7,130 nt of DNA from Bacteroidales bacterium (GCA_004552115.1 SFPH01000059.1:1-7130); one strand, 5' to 3'. Positions 1 through 6,963 are shown, counted from the stretch's first letter. Translations and numbers: made by a program. The notes: a model not told the origin generated them from the sequence alone.

Positions 1-44
1 AAGCCGCCGTTCCGGCCTTGTTGGCATCATTGTGCCTGAAATAC

Positions 45-75
45 TTTGGACTTCACTGATTATTGTCTATTTTTG
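45..75 (+). promoter_or_regulatory. Bacteroidota-type promoter for the lactonase-family gene
   Basis: TTTG at 45-48 (-33 element) is followed after 19 nt by TATTTTTG at 68-75, a perfect match to the Bacteroidota -7 consensus TAnnTTTG. Transcription should start near 80, giving a 5' leader of roughly 55-60 nt before the ATG at 139. The promoter lies inside the possible upstream extension of the reading frame (to a TTG at 46). That argues against the longer protein and for the ATG at 139. The match is seen in the sequence; activity is inferred. Confidence 0.7.
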
Positions 76-138
76 CTTTCGGCTGAAGGGCTCAGCCATT
101 TTCCTTTGCCGGCTGTTCAATTGCGAAACTTGAGTAAT

Positions 139-1227
139 ATGAAAAGAATCATTGAATATATCATGCTGTCATCTGTTCTTATGGCCTGCAGCAGCAATCA
201 GGAGCTGCTTCTTCTGGTCGGAACTTATACCGACACTGACAGCGAGGGCCTTTACTCGCTGCGCTTCAATCAGGAGACAGGCGAGTGCTCTCCTTTGTCA
301 GTGACGGATATCGCCAATCCGTCATTCCTCGCCGTTTCCGATGACAACAGCATCGTTTACGCTGTCACTGAACAGATACAGGATGCCGCCGTTTCCGCTC
401 TTTCCCTCGATATGGCAACGGGCATGATGGAAGTGCTGAACTCCCAGCCTGCTCTCGGAATGAGTCCCTGCCACATTATGATTGCGGGCAAGGATGTGGT
501 CGTGTCCAATTATACTTCAGGTTCTCTGGCGGTCTTTCCTCTCGCCGAAGACGGAACTCTTATGCCGGGAACTTCGGTTGAGTTCTCCGAAAGCGGTCCC
601 GATACTGTCAGACAGGCTTCCTCCCACATACATTCGTCTCAGCTCAGCCCTGACGGAAAACATTTGTATGTCATTGATCTAGGCGGTGACTGCGTACACT
701 CCTACGGCGTTGAGGACGGCAGGGTTCTGCTTTCCGACTATTCCAGATTCTCTCTTGCTCCCGGCGAAGGTCCTCGCCATTTCGCATATTCAGCGGACGG
801 CCGATTCCTTTATCTGCTCACAGAACTTGGAGGCAATGTGGTGTCGTTTGAAATTGGTGCTGACGGCGGACTCAGCCAGGTGGGAAGTTTTGAGGCCGAT
901 TCCCTGCATGCGGCAGGCAGTGCCGACATCCATTTATCTCCTGACGGCAAATTCATCTACGCCAGCAACCGTCTCCAGGGTGACGGCATAGCCATTTTCA
1001 GGCAGGACGCCACTAGCGGCGCTCTGGAGAAAGTAGGCTATCAGAATACAGGCATACATCCGAGGAACTTCGCCATTACCCCCAACGGCAGGTATCTTCT
1101 TGCCGCCTGCCGTGACAGCAATCTCATCCAGGTTTTCGAAAGAGATCCGGAGACCGGTCTTCTCACAGACACGGGCAGGAACATCGACATTCCTCATCCA
1201 GTCTGCGTGATTCTCAGATCGAAATAA
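139..1227 (+). CDS. Lactonase-family beta-propeller lipoprotein (6-phosphogluconolactonase-like)
   Basis: This 362-residue protein belongs to the seven-bladed beta-propeller lactonase family, often annotated as 6-phosphogluconolactonase or 3-carboxymuconate cyclase. Family hallmarks are VGTYT (27-31), NPSFLAVS (60-67), an HIH turn before SPDGKHLYV (about 173-178), GEGPRHFAYSADGRFLY (209-225), SPDGKFIYASNR (267-278) and HPRNFAITPNGRYLL (317-331). The length fits the family. The frame is open to a TTG at 46, but the ATG at 139 is preferred because it follows the promoter and begins a lipoprotein signal peptide: basic MKR, a short hydrophobic core, and lipobox LMAC with Cys17. Export as a lipoprotein is unexpected for a cytoplasmic pentose-phosphate enzyme. 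The true substrate may therefore be an extracytoplasmic sugar lactone, and the 6-phosphogluconolactonase label is only a family-level guess. The gene stands alone with its own promoter. The fold is assigned confidently, the substrate is not. Confidence 0.88.
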   Translation: MKRIIEYIMLSSVLMACSSNQELLLLVGTYTDTDSEGLYSLRFNQETGECSPLSVTDIANPSFLAVSDDNSIVYAVTEQIQDAAVSALSLDMATGMMEVLNSQPALGMSPCHIMIAGKDVVVSNYTSGSLAVFPLAEDGTLMPGTSVEFSESGPDTVRQASSHIHSSQLSPDGKHLYVIDLGGDCVHSYGVEDGRVLLSDYSRFSLAPGEGPRHFAYSADGRFLYLLTELGGNVVSFEIGADGGLSQVGSFEADSLHAAGSADIHLSPDGKFIYASNRLQGDGIAIFRQDATSGALEKVGYQNTGIHPRNFAITPNGRYLLAACRDSNLIQVFERDPETGLLTDTGRNIDIPHPVCVILRSK

Positions 1228-1282
1228 AGCAGAAAGACAAGAAGAATTATGAGATGATGCGGGTTATTCTTTTGAAGATTGT

Positions 1283-1290
1283 TAAATTTG
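1283..1290 (+). promoter_or_regulatory. -7 element of the agmatine-to-putrescine operon promoter
   Basis: TAAATTTG, followed by C, matches the Bacteroidota -7 consensus TAnnTTTG exactly. No clear TTTG stands 19-21 nt upstream (that stretch reads GATGCGGG), so the -33 half is weak or absent. Transcription would begin around 1295-1298, leaving a leader of about 20 nt before the ATG at 1315. The leader is A/G-rich with no strong Shine-Dalgarno, which is usual in this phylum. The element lies inside the reading-frame extension to a TTG at 1279, so it supports the ATG at 1315 as the start. Confidence 0.6.
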
Positions 1291-1314
1291 CAATCTGAAA
1301 AGAAAGTTTGCTTT

Positions 1315-2355
1315 ATGAGATTGCCAGCAGAATGGGAAAGACAGAGCGGCGTCCAGCTCACGTGGCCGGATGACACGACTCCGTGGTACGAATTGGAGAA
1401 GGTTCAGGAATGCTATGCGAGGATTGCGGAGGCGGTTCTGGAGCACGAGAACCTGATGATTGTCACTACATCGCCGGAGGCTACGGCCAGAAGGCTTGAG
1501 GAACTTGCCGCCGGGCTTGGACTCGATATTGACATTGACAGGATCATATTCTGCGAATGCGGAATCAATGATACCTGGGCCCGTGACCACGGCGGAATTT
1601 CCGTCTGTGGGGACAACGGGGAGAAGTATCTGTATGACTTCGTCTTCAATGGCTGGGGTCTGAAATTCGCCTCTGACAAGGATAACCTCATAACCCGTAA
1701 AATCTTCTTTGACAATGTTTTCAATGAAGATGTGAAGTACGTGGACATGAGGCCTTACGTACTGGAGGGAGGCAGCATCGACTCGGATGGCCAGGGCACA
1801 TTGCTCACCACGGCGGAGTGCCTCTGCTCCGTCAACCGCAATGAATATCTCGGCCGGGATGAAATCGAGGCCGAACTCAAAAGAGCTTTCGGACTGAAGC
1901 GTATCATTTGGCTGGAGCACGGGGCGATTGCGGGGGATGATACCGACAGCCACGTGGATATCATGGCGAGGTTCTGTTCCCCTGACACCATCGCCTACAC
2001 GAAATGCTGCGATGAGGCTGATGAGAATTATGCGGAACTTTCAGCAATGGAGGAGCAGCTCAAGGGACTGACCACCCTCGACGGAAAGCCATATAATCTC
2101 GTTCCTCTTCCGCTTCCGGAGCCTATGTATCTGGACGGGTACAGACTCCCGGCCTCTTATGCCAACTTCTTGATTATCAATGGGGCTGTCCTCGTTCCAG
2201 GGGCCGGCGCGGATACTGATGAAATTGCCAGGGAGAGGCTTCAGGCGGTATTCCCGGACAGGGAGGTGAAGATTATTGACTGCAGACCTCTGCTCTCTGG
2301 GCACGGCTCCCTGCACTGCGTCACGATGCAGTTCCCGGAAGGTTGGATTAATTAA
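1315..2355 (+). CDS. aguA: Agmatine deiminase (agmatine iminohydrolase)
   Basis: This 346-residue cytoplasmic enzyme of the agmatine deiminase/porphyromonas-type peptidyl-arginine deiminase family converts agmatine to N-carbamoylputrescine plus ammonia. Signatures run through the whole protein: WPDD (17-20), NDTWARDHG (85-93), FNGWGLKF (111-118), EGGSIDSDGQGTLLTT (151-166), GDDTDSHVD (207-215), NFLIINGAVLVP (284-295) and GSLHCVTMQ (331-339). By family knowledge, Cys335 is the nucleophile, His213 the general base, and the Glu/Asp residues in EGG and GDDTD bind the guanidinium group. No signal peptide is present, unlike the secreted citrullinating virulence enzyme of Porphyromonas. The next gene, 22 nt downstream, encodes the following step, which makes agmatine much the likeliest substrate. 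The frame could start at a TTG at 1279, but the ATG at 1315 gives the normal MRLPAEW start and follows the -7 element. All expected motifs are intact. Confidence 0.93.
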   Translation: MRLPAEWERQSGVQLTWPDDTTPWYELEKVQECYARIAEAVLEHENLMIVTTSPEATARRLEELAAGLGLDIDIDRIIFCECGINDTWARDHGGISVCGDNGEKYLYDFVFNGWGLKFASDKDNLITRKIFFDNVFNEDVKYVDMRPYVLEGGSIDSDGQGTLLTTAECLCSVNRNEYLGRDEIEAELKRAFGLKRIIWLEHGAIAGDDTDSHVDIMARFCSPDTIAYTKCCDEADENYAELSAMEEQLKGLTTLDGKPYNLVPLPLPEPMYLDGYRLPASYANFLIINGAVLVPGAGADTDEIARERLQAVFPDREVKIIDCRPLLSGHGSLHCVTMQFPEGWIN

Positions 2356-2377
2356 TTGATTTAAAACAGGTTGATAT

Positions 2378-3265
2378 ATGTCAAGGATTCTTAGGGTGGG
2401 CATGGTTCAGCAGTCTTGCGGAACTGACATCGCCGCCAATATTGCAAAACTCGAGAAGAATATAAGGGAATGCGCTGCACAGGGTGCGCAACTCGTTGTC
2501 CTTCAGGAACTTCATAACAGTGTGTATTTCTGCCAGACAGAGGAGGCCCACATCTGTGACCTCGCCGAGCCGATTCCGGGACCTTCCACTGAGAGGTTCG
2601 GAGCGCTCGCACGTGAACTTGGCATTGTCCTGGTCCTCTCGCTCTTTGAGAGAAGGGCCCCGGGGCTTTACCACAATACGGCCGTGGTCCTGGAGAAGGA
2701 TGGCAGCATTGCCGGAAAATACCGGAAGATGCACATTCCTGATGATCCGTGCTTCTATGAAAAGTTCTACTTTACCCCGGGCGACCTGGGATTCAAGCCG
2801 ATACATACATCGGTAGGCGAACTTGGAGTCCTTGTCTGCTGGGATCAGTGGTATCCGGAGGCTGCCCGCCTGATGGCTCTCAACGGGGCTGAACTTCTGA
2901 TTTATCCTACCGCGATTGGGGGTGTCGGAACCGATTCCAGAGAAGAGCAGCAGACCCAGCGCCAGGCCTGGCAGCTTGTCCAGAGAGGCCATTCCGTAGC
3001 CAACGGACTTCCTGTCATCACGGTCAACAGGGTGGGCCACGAGGACGATCCTTCCGGGAATACCATAGGTCTTGATTTCTGGGGCTATTCCTTTGCCACC
3101 GGACCTCAGGGCGAAATTCTGGCACAGTTCAGCACCGACACCGAGGAGAACAGGGTAGTGGAGATTGACCTGGACCGCACCGAATACGTACGCCGCGGCT
3201 GGCCATTCCTCAGGGACCGCAGAATCGACGCCTACGGGCCTATCCTTGACCGCTTCGGGAAATAG
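2378..3265 (+). CDS. aguB: N-carbamoylputrescine amidohydrolase (nitrilase superfamily)
   Basis: This 295-residue nitrilase-superfamily amidase hydrolyses N-carbamoylputrescine to putrescine, CO2 and ammonia. The Glu-Lys-Cys triad is complete: Glu44 in VVLQELHN, Lys117 in KYRKMHIPDD, and Cys154 in LVCWDQWYPEAAR. The segments FYEKFYFTPGD (126-136) and GYSFATGPQGEIL (236-248), and the C-terminal RRGWPFLRDRRIDAYGPI, are typical of the plant and bacterial N-carbamoylputrescine amidase subgroup, as is the length near 295. The gene follows the agmatine deiminase gene by 22 nt on the same strand with no promoter between them, so they are probably co-transcribed. The pair completes arginine-derived putrescine synthesis if an arginine decarboxylase exists elsewhere in the genome. 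The ATG at 2378 aligns with the usual N-terminus of the family. Only a weak purine-rich stretch precedes it. Confidence 0.94.
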   Translation: MSRILRVGMVQQSCGTDIAANIAKLEKNIRECAAQGAQLVVLQELHNSVYFCQTEEAHICDLAEPIPGPSTERFGALARELGIVLVLSLFERRAPGLYHNTAVVLEKDGSIAGKYRKMHIPDDPCFYEKFYFTPGDLGFKPIHTSVGELGVLVCWDQWYPEAARLMALNGAELLIYPTAIGGVGTDSREEQQTQRQAWQLVQRGHSVANGLPVITVNRVGHEDDPSGNTIGLDFWGYSFATGPQGEILAQFSTDTEENRVVEIDLDRTEYVRRGWPFLRDRRIDAYGPILDRFGK

Positions 3266-3270
3266 CTTGC

Positions 3271-3307
3271 GTCATTTCAGCATTGCCGGGGCTGAATGAC
3301 TGCTTTT
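3271..3307 (+). terminator. Probable intrinsic terminator of the agmatine operon
   Basis: GTCATTTCAGC (3271-3281) pairs with GCTGAATGAC (3291-3300) to form a 10-bp stem with one bulged T and a 9-nt loop. It is followed by TGCTTTT. The hairpin begins 5 nt after the stop codon of the amidase gene and lies between two convergent genes. Read on the opposite strand, no T-run follows the stem, so it probably acts mainly on the plus strand. Confidence 0.55.
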
Positions 3308-3314
3308 GAAGAAT

Positions 3315-4160
3315 CTATTTTGTCCCTTTTCTGGCCAAGTCGTTCAGCTCCAGGTCTGCCACAATCTTGTCGATGATGTGACGGACAATGTCGAACATCC
3401 TGCTGCCTGACTCGTAGTTGGCAGGTGCGATAAAGTTGACCCTGCCCTGACGCTTGAGTTTCTCGGCACCGGCCTTCTTTTTCTTGTTCTCCGGGTTATA
3501 GACTGCGATTGAGTGCCCGCCGAACATATTGACAATCTTCATGCAAGGCACGTCCGTCTCCCCGTCCCCTACGTATATCATCTGGGTGAACGGGATTCTC
3601 TTCTTGTCCTCGGATACGCTCTCATTGACCTTGGCGGCATCCCTTGAGCTGAAGATGCCCTTGTTTATCTTGAATATGAACTGGGTCTTCGCAGTGTAGT
3701 CCACCGCTATGCCCGGCCATTCCGCCTCGCCCGCCTCATTGTAGATGAACGAGCTGGCGAAGATATGCTTGAATCTGCTTGCGATGGGGGAGCCCTCGAT
3801 GATTTCCTTCAGCCCCGAAGAATTGATGTAATGCTCCACCTTGACCCCTCTCATCTCACCGTAGAGATTGATGAGGCGGAACCATTGCTCCACGCCCGGG
3901 AAGAGCTCGATTCCGGTGCCGAACATTTTCAGCTCATCCCGTTTCAGGCACATACCCCTGGCCTTTGCCTCGTCGAACATCAGCTTCATGTAAGCCAATA
4001 TGTTGCTGGCATCCTGCCCCTTGGCGATACCGTCGCTCATCTGCCAGAACTCTGCCGGAGTCTTGCCGATAGCCTGGATGAATCCGAATTCCTGCATGTT
4101 GCCGGGGGAGAGGGTTCCGTCGAAGTCGTAGATCAATGCTACTATGGGTTTGCGTTTCAT
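3315..4160 (-). CDS. HAD-superfamily hydrolase, phosphatase-like, unknown substrate
   Basis: This 281-residue protein has the haloacid dehalogenase (HAD) phosphohydrolase motifs in order. Motif I is DFDGTLSPG (12-20), with nucleophile Asp12 and acid/base Asp14. Motif II is INSSG (112-116), with Ser114 the likely phosphate binder. A lysine in the 158-177 region may be motif III. Motif IV is YVGDGETDVPCM (196-207), which supplies the Mg-binding acidic residues. About 90 residues lie between motifs I and II, consistent with a helical C1-type cap (roughly 20-108). The GDGxTD form recalls the phosphoserine phosphatase-like branch, but the protein is longer than classic members and has a lysine-rich segment, ENKKKKAGAEKLKRQGR (224-240). 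No signal peptide or membrane helix is seen. It converges on the agmatine operon and diverges from the membrane protein gene, so the neighbourhood does not suggest a substrate. The ATG at 4160 starts MKRKPIVALIYDFDGT, normal for the fold. Confidence 0.85.
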   Translation of the reverse strand: MKRKPIVALIYDFDGTLSPGNMQEFGFIQAIGKTPAEFWQMSDGIAKGQDASNILAYMKLMFDEAKARGMCLKRDELKMFGTGIELFPGVEQWFRLINLYGEMRGVKVEHYINSSGLKEIIEGSPIASRFKHIFASSFIYNEAGEAEWPGIAVDYTAKTQFIFKINKGIFSSRDAAKVNESVSEDKKRIPFTQMIYVGDGETDVPCMKIVNMFGGHSIAVYNPENKKKKAGAEKLKRQGRVNFIAPANYESGSRMFDIVRHIIDKIVADLELNDLARKGTK

Positions 4161-4207
4161 AAGGTATTATGTATATCAATCAAGTCAGGCCCTTTGGGGC
4201 TGGTCTG

Positions 4208-4239
4208 CAAATGTATGAAAAACAGGGAGTATTTCCAAC
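4208..4239 (-). promoter_or_regulatory. Promoter of the HAD-hydrolase gene
   Basis: Read on the minus strand, TACATTTG (4215-4208) is a perfect TAnnTTTG -7 element followed by C. A GTTG (4239-4236) lies 20 nt upstream and matches three of four bases of the -33 TTTG. The leader to the ATG at 4160 would be about 40 nt. It contains a short GCCC/GGGC hairpin with a 4-nt loop that is probably incidental. Confidence 0.6.
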
Positions 4240-4356
4240 ATTGCCTGAAACTTGCCTTCAAATCGCCTTCTTCCTGTATTCCGGAAAAGTTTGAGAATCT
4301 CCCTGCCCTGCTGATTATATTTCCGGGATAAAACTCACCAGGTTGCATCGGCGTAA

Positions 4357-4388
4357 TTTGGTTATTCTTCGGGAAATGACTAAATTGC
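4357..4388 (+). promoter_or_regulatory. Possible promoter of the two-helix membrane protein gene
   Basis: TTTG at 4357-4360 is followed after 20 nt by TAAATTGC at 4381-4388, which is the -7 consensus TAnnTTTG short of one T. The spacing is right and the leader to the ATG at 4408 would be about 15 nt. A nearby TACTTTAA (4397-4404) is a poorer alternative. The rest of the 247-bp divergent spacer (4161-4407) shows no other convincing element apart from the opposing promoter at 4208-4239. Confidence 0.4.
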
Positions 4389-4407
4389 AGTTCTAATACT
4401 TTAATTC

Positions 4408-6207
4408 ATGACAGATTTCGAATTGGCAGGCAAAGTGCCGGACCACGGATTGGAATATCCCGGGTTCTCGGCGGTGTTCATTCAGACATTCTCCATAAGG
4501 AAGGAGAAGAAGTTCCATGTCCCGCAGAAATATATGCAGTCCCTTCCTGACGGGGATGATATGGTACTGGATGAGTCTTATGGTGGAAGAAGGTACAAGG
4601 AGAAGGCGGATGCCCTCGGCATCCCCATTGCTCCGATGAACAATGACATTGAATCACAGATATTTGTGCTGCCTGAGAATGACGCTGAAGCTCCTGACGA
4701 GAGGAGTGTGCGACGTTTCTCCCTGCGCGGATTCGATTTCGAAATGAACCTCAATCCTTGCGGCGACGAGGAATTTCCTACGATAGTCATGCATTGCCAC
4801 GTCAATGTGGAATTGTCCCTTTTCTTCGGACACACTGTGTCATTGACATACCGTTTCCTCTTTGACGGGAATGCGGGAATTCTTTCCCGCCCGGCCACGA
4901 CAGACCACATCATTGCCCTGCTCTCGACATATCTCGGGGCGGAGTACTGGAGTGCCGAGAAGGAAGATGGAGGTTCTGAATCGGGTAAGAAAAAGAAGTC
5001 TGACATCAATCTCGAGTCAGGATTCACAATCGAGGATTTCCACTACGATGAGGAAGGCAATCCGCTTGACAAGGGGATTGACCTGGATTTCTTCGGGAAG
5101 GGCAGGACATTCGAGGAAATTACCACGAGATATAAGAAGTTCATCTACAGGCATTGCTCTGTATTTGACGAATCTGTCCCGAAGAAGGATTTGATTATCA
5201 ATAAGAAACACATTGCTGAAATGAAGATCGAATCCGCGGGCGACAGCCATTATGTGATGGTGGACCTCTGGGAGAACATCATGCATCCTGATCCTGTCAC
5301 GGGCGAGGATTATTTCAGCAAGGACAGGGAGCATCCGCTCACCGAAGGACAGATTGTCGCCCATATCCAGAATGATCACAAGCACGAGCTCATCGGTCTC
5401 ATGACCCTCTATCCGGGCGAATGGCCTTACAGGGACCCTGAGGCTTTCGACGAGGTCTGTGGGGAGAACATTGCCATAGATACTGATGACCTTGTATTGG
5501 CCAACAACAATCTCTGCATGGTCCTGGGCACTTACGGCAGACGCGGTACGGTCGACGGCTCGGACGATGGGACGACTGACGCTTCCGCTACCGGTTCCAC
5601 TGTCAACTGGGCGGAGCATCTTCAGGAGCGTGCCCGATACCACGTTTCCTGGCCGGAGTATCTGATGATTCTCCAGATGGTCCTCGCGAAGAAATATATC
5701 ATCAGCCGGGCAAATGATGAACTGGTCAATGCCACTCTTTTCGCCGGCAATGAGTCTGCGTACGACCTCATCGGCAAAAATGCCGACCTGAGCCTCAGGC
5801 TCTCCCGCATCGTATTGCTCCTCGATGTCGTGAAGTATTCCAAGTTTACATCACACAAGGTGATGTTCGACCGCACTACCCGTCGGCTGAATCTTGACGG
5901 GGATATGGTGAAACTGAACGAGATGATGGAAATGGTGGACAACAGCCTCCACAATCTCTGCGACTACAAGGCCATGGGTTCTGATTTTGTCCTGAATTTC
6001 ATACTTGCCCTGATATCGGTTGCATCCACATTCGAGCTCTTCTTTCAGAACTCCGAAATGCCGTTCCTTGCTTATTTCGGGTTCGAGACCAGCCGTTTCG
6101 CCGCAATGCTGGTGGCAGTCGTCTTCGGCGTCACACTTTTCGCATTCCTGCTCGTGATTACCAAGACTGTCAGGGAATTTGTGGAGAAAGTCAAGAGATA
6201 TATGTAA
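4408..6207 (+). CDS. Large protein with two C-terminal membrane helices, CorA-like topology
   Basis: I do not recognise this 599-residue protein by name. Residues 1 to about 525 look soluble and acidic, with no signal peptide. They include two low-complexity stretches likely to be linkers: EKEDGGSESGKKKKSD (184-199) and a Gly/Ser/Thr/Asp-rich run (380-398). Residues 400-520 are rich in predicted helix. Two hydrophobic helices close the protein, at about 527-546 and 564-585, ending in a basic tail (VREFVEKVKRYM). This arrangement of a big cytoplasmic domain, a long helix, two terminal helices and a basic tail is that of CorA-type divalent-cation channels. The loop after the first helix reads QNSEMPFL (547-554), resembling the GMNFExMPEL loop of CorA with the GMN triplet mostly lost. 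The resemblance comes from eye alignment only. The protein could instead be an unrelated membrane-anchored protein. The GNAT gene starts 12 nt downstream, so the two are probably co-transcribed. Confidence 0.75.
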   Translation: MTDFELAGKVPDHGLEYPGFSAVFIQTFSIRKEKKFHVPQKYMQSLPDGDDMVLDESYGGRRYKEKADALGIPIAPMNNDIESQIFVLPENDAEAPDERSVRRFSLRGFDFEMNLNPCGDEEFPTIVMHCHVNVELSLFFGHTVSLTYRFLFDGNAGILSRPATTDHIIALLSTYLGAEYWSAEKEDGGSESGKKKKSDINLESGFTIEDFHYDEEGNPLDKGIDLDFFGKGRTFEEITTRYKKFIYRHCSVFDESVPKKDLIINKKHIAEMKIESAGDSHYVMVDLWENIMHPDPVTGEDYFSKDREHPLTEGQIVAHIQNDHKHELIGLMTLYPGEWPYRDPEAFDEVCGENIAIDTDDLVLANNNLCMVLGTYGRRGTVDGSDDGTTDASATGSTVNWAEHLQERARYHVSWPEYLMILQMVLAKKYIISRANDELVNATLFAGNESAYDLIGKNADLSLRLSRIVLLLDVVKYSKFTSHKVMFDRTTRRLNLDGDMVKLNEMMEMVDNSLHNLCDYKAMGSDFVLNFILALISVASTFELFFQNSEMPFLAYFGFETSRFAAMLVAVVFGVTLFAFLLVITKTVREFVEKVKRYM

Positions 6208-6219
6208 TTATTTCGGTAT

Positions 6220-6823
6220 ATGAATGATATAGTAAATATAGTGCCTGCAATGCCGGACGATGCTCTCGCTCTTTCCGACATGTTCTATGCCAATCTCAGT
6301 ACGCATAGCGGGTACATTTCACACGGTGAGGTGCAGATGGGCGTGGGCAAGCTGAGCTTCGACGGGGACCAATCTCAGTACGCATAGCGGGTACATTTCA
6401 CACGGTGAGGTGCAGATGGGCGTGGGCAAGCTGAGCTTCGACGGGGAGAAATATGTCCCTTCCGTTGTGCCGGAAAGCCGTCCCCTGTGGCATACCTATA
6501 TAATGGAGCATATAGATGCGGACGACATGGCGGTATTGAAAGCGCTTCTTCCTGACGGCTCCATTGCCGGGTTCTGCGTTCTGGAAGACTCTGAGGATGG
6601 AGGGGACCATTTCGGGGTGCTTTGCGACATCCTGGTCAACCCTGACATCCGGGGCAGGGGAATAGGTTCCGCCCTTCTGGACGCAGCCCTCGGCTGGTTC
6701 TCCTCGCGCGGACTTAAGGATGTATATCTCGAGTCCGGCAAGGACAATCATCCCGCCCACGAGTTCTTCATGTCGAAGGGCTTCTTCAAGGTTTCCGAGG
6801 TCTATGCCAGGATAGGGCAGTAG
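6220..6823 (+). pseudogene. GNAT-family N-acetyltransferase, frameshifted by a 79-bp tandem duplication
   Basis: Translation from the ATG at 6220 gives MNDIVNIVPAMPDDALALSD and runs 55 codons, through the first repeat copy, to a TAG at 6385-6387. The rest of the protein lies in another frame, continuous with the second copy and ending at a TAG at 6821-6823. Removing one 79-bp copy joins the two frames into exactly 175 codons, a 174-residue protein of normal GNAT size. In that restored protein, motif A is ILVNPDIRGRGIGSALL (111-127), with the R/QxxGxG/A acetyl-CoA pyrophosphate loop at RGRGIG (118-123). A motif-B-like NHPAHEFFMSKGFFKV segment lies at 150-165. The substrate is unknown. As it stands, the first fragment lacks the acetyl-CoA site. 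The second would lack the first strand and helix if started at GTG 6410 or ATG 6416. The gene begins 12 nt after the membrane protein gene, probably in one transcript. The frameshift may be a real mutation or an assembly error. Confidence 0.85.
6290..6447 (+). repeat. Perfect 79-bp tandem direct duplication inside the GNAT gene
   Basis: Copy 1 (6290-6368) and copy 2 (6369-6447) are identical over all 79 bases and abut without a spacer. Each begins CCAATCTCAG and ends TTCGACGGGGA. The bases outside differ: G at 6289 against A at 6368, and C at 6369 against G at 6448, so the unit is exactly 79 bp. Because 79 is not divisible by three, the second copy shifts the reading frame. Identity without any divergence means the event is very recent or artefactual. 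Confidence 0.97.
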
Positions 6824-6963
6824 CATATGACATCCATGCCGGGTGCGGATGGTGTAAATGACCGAAATTTTTTTCAATTTCATAACTCCCGCCCTGCCTG
6901 CAACTTAAAATGATAAACCCTGTCCGGGGCGGCGGAAAGGGAAGAAAAAAAGTTCCGGAAAAG
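6824..6963. other. Non-coding spacer after the GNAT gene
   Basis: No credible gene is seen between the GNAT stop and the first right-hand promoter. The spacer holds a weak CATCC/GGATG stem (6831-6851) and a T7 run at 6868-6874, too far from the stem to be a convincing terminator. It also holds a CCGCCC/GGGCGG pair (6889-6894 with 6927-6932) enclosing a 32-nt loop, and an A-rich tract (6943-6951) that may belong to the promoter that follows. Confidence 0.5.

Noticed and set aside
3..59. Possible C-terminal tail of an upstream plus-strand gene (AAVPALLASLCLKYFGLH, stop at 57-59)
   Set aside because: Only 18 residues are visible. A second frame is also open across the same bases to about 133, and the promoter at 45-75 overlaps. 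The frame cannot be chosen from this window.
1240..1272. AGAAGAAT/ATTCTTTT stem as a terminator of the lactonase gene
   Set aside because: The stem is A/T-rich with a G-T pair and an 18-nt loop, too weak to call.
1282..1953. Open frame of 223 codons on the minus strand
   Set aside because: It lies wholly antisense to the agmatine deiminase gene, whose motifs are intact, and its translation shows no recognisable domain.
2381..3040. Open frame of 219 codons on the minus strand
   Set aside because: It is antisense to the complete N-carbamoylputrescine amidohydrolase gene and is explained by codon bias of that gene.
3765..4331. Open frame of 188 codons on the plus strand
   Set aside because: It is antisense to the HAD-hydrolase gene and runs through its promoter. 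No domain is visible.
6831..6874. CATCC/GGATG stem and T7 run as a terminator after the GNAT gene
   Set aside because: The stem has only 5 bp and the T-run is 16 nt away, so it is not a typical intrinsic terminator.
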